Assembly: GCA_029821455.1 (NCBI GenBank)
Contig: JALGTI010000212.1
Coordinates: 1-5,634 of the forward strand
Length of the DNA stretch: 5,634 nt
Source of the DNA: Candidatus Zipacnadia bacterium
Lineage (GTDB): Bacteria; Armatimonadota; Zipacnadia; Zipacnadales; Zipacnadaceae
Direction: 5' to 3'
This document shows positions 4,789 through 5,634 of the stretch, piece by piece. A program made the position numbers and the translations under genes. How positions within the stretch are numbered: the first letter of the stretch is position 1; the number at the start of each line of letters is the position of its first letter. The notes below the pieces were generated by a model. That model did not search any database, had not been told where the DNA came from, and worked only from the letters and a program-made list of their open reading frames with translations.

Positions 4789-5553
4789 TCAGACCGTGAC
4801 CCGCTGGCCCGGCTGCGGCCAGTATGTCTCCGGGAAAATCTCGCGGGCTGCGGCGAGTATCTCTGCCTCAGCCTCAGGCACGCTGTGAACCAGGTACAGT
4901 CGCCCCACTCCGGCCTCACGCGCGATAGTGGCTGACTGCCGGGCGCTGCAATGGTCGGTGTTGGGTGTCACCTCGAGGTCCGTCAGCCCGTATGATGCCT
5001 CGTACACCAGCATATCCACGCCCTCGAAGTGTTCCGCCAGCGCCGGCAGATAAGCGGTATCCCCGGAGATGCCGATTGTCTTGCCAGTGCGGTTGTCCTC
5101 GAACCGGTAGGCCAGGCCCGGCACCGGGTGTTGCGTGCGAGCTGTCTTGACCGTGAATTCCCCAATCTGGATTACCTCATCCGGCGCAACGCCCATTACC
5201 TCCACATCTGACTGCTCGGAGCGGACATACTCCCAGCCGATATAGGCATTGGCGCACCCGACGACCCGCTCAATGTCCTCGGCCGGCCCGACCACGGTAA
5301 GCCTTCCCTGCGGCTCGCGCAGCCCCACGTAGAAGAGCACACCAGCGAGGCCGAGGTAATGATCCTGGTGGCAGTGGGTGAGCACGACATAGTCTAAGTC
5401 TAGAGGCGTATAGCCGCACTCGCCCATGGTGATGGCTGCATTCCAGCCACAGTCAACCAGGGCGTGATCGTTCAGCATAAAGCTGGCGGTATCGTTATCG
5501 CTTTGCGGGATACAAGCGTCGGTGCCGATGAAGGTCAGTGTAGTCTGGGGCAT
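4789..5553 (-). CDS. Metallo-beta-lactamase-fold hydrolase, RNase Z-like
   Basis: Predicted zinc-dependent cytoplasmic hydrolase of the RNase Z/ElaC-like branch; family members cut tRNA 3' trailers or hydrolyse phosphodiester and sulfate ester bonds. The metal sites are all present: H60, H62, D64, H65 in THCHQDHYLGL; H142 in TQHPVPG; D165 in SGDTAYLP; H223 in LVHSVP. There is also the RNase Z-style HCSARQSATIAREAG (201-215) and the opening TFIGTDACIP with VDCG (33-36). At 254 residues it is shorter than canonical RNase Z (about 300-320), and I see no glycine-rich exosite arm, so tRNA processing is not assured. The ATG at 5553 is chosen because GGAGGT lies 4 nt upstream (5563-5558); the in-frame TTG at 5574 lies before that site and has no SD of its own. 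First of two minus-strand genes, with a strong promoter just upstream. No signal peptide is seen. Confidence 0.88.
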   Translation of the reverse strand: MPQTTLTFIGTDACIPQSDNDTASFMLNDHALVDCGWNAAITMGECGYTPLDLDYVVLTHCHQDHYLGLAGVLFYVGLREPQGRLTVVGPAEDIERVVGCANAYIGWEYVRSEQSDVEVMGVAPDEVIQIGEFTVKTARTQHPVPGLAYRFEDNRTGKTIGISGDTAYLPALAEHFEGVDMLVYEASYGLTDLEVTPNTDHCSARQSATIAREAGVGRLYLVHSVPEAEAEILAAAREIFPETYWPQPGQRVTV

Positions 5554-5586
5554 ACCCACCTCCGGGGCAAGCAACAGCGGCGAAGG

Positions 5587-5615
5587 ATTATATCAGAAAG
5601 CATCGAACGTGACAA
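5587..5615 (-). promoter_or_regulatory. Strong sigma70-type promoter for the hydrolase gene
   Basis: On the minus strand, TTGTCA (5615-5610, 5 of 6 consensus bases), a spacer of exactly 17 bp and TATAAT (5592-5587) form a near-consensus promoter. The spacer ends in TGA, so it is also an extended -10. Transcription would start near 5580, leaving a leader of about 27 nt with GGAGGT just before the ATG at 5553. This is the best promoter in the window. Bases 5616-5634 upstream hold nothing recognisable before the edge. Confidence 0.75.
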
Positions 5616-5634
5616 TCAGGCCCGCGTGGCGATC

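Overview
This 5.6 kb window is a moderately GC-rich bacterial chromosome segment with six protein-coding genes, one of them cut by the left edge. The genes have Shine-Dalgarno sites and sigma70-type TATAAT boxes, so it is clearly bacterial. No 16S rRNA or other lineage marker is present. The gene styles (a short MnmA, an isopropylmalate dehydrogenase relative of the 'DQYINLRP' type, a corrinoid-methyltransferase-like UroD-family protein) remind me of environmental Chloroflexota or similar anaerobe/MAG genomes. That is only an impression and cannot be proven here. There are no RNA genes, CRISPR arrays, insertion sequences or phage genes.

Layout: (1) 1-220, minus strand: the N-terminal part of ruvC (Holliday junction resolvase). 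(2) 221-398: a divergent control region with two TATAAT boxes facing away from each other, a five-copy 10-bp tandem repeat, and a GC-rich palindromic stretch that contains the mnmA ribosome-binding site. (3) 399-1430, plus: mnmA, tRNA 2-thiouridylase. (4) 1576-2472, plus: an aldo/keto reductase with a complete catalytic tetrad. (5) 2608-3597, plus: a UroD-superfamily protein resembling zinc/corrinoid methyltransferases rather than HemE. (6) 3649-4698, minus: an isocitrate/isopropylmalate-type beta-decarboxylating dehydrogenase. (7) 4789-5553, minus: a short RNase Z-like metallo-beta-lactamase-fold hydrolase with a textbook promoter just upstream. Genes 5 and 6 converge over a 51-nt gap. No gene-free stretch reaches 300 bases; the longest is the 178-nt ruvC/mnmA region.

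The genes do not form one obvious pathway. ruvC and mnmA are housekeeping functions. The reductase and the UroD-like protein lie in the same direction, each with a strong GGAGGCAC ribosome-binding site, but 135 nt separates them and no corrinoid protein or partner methyltransferase is seen. The dehydrogenase has its own extended -10 box, so it need not depend on transcription from the hydrolase gene.

I do not see a convincing new multi-gene system. The observations most worth checking are the tandem repeat and SD-masking hairpin in the mnmA leader, the NADP-like residues in the dehydrogenase, and the incomplete zinc-ligand set of the UroD-like protein.
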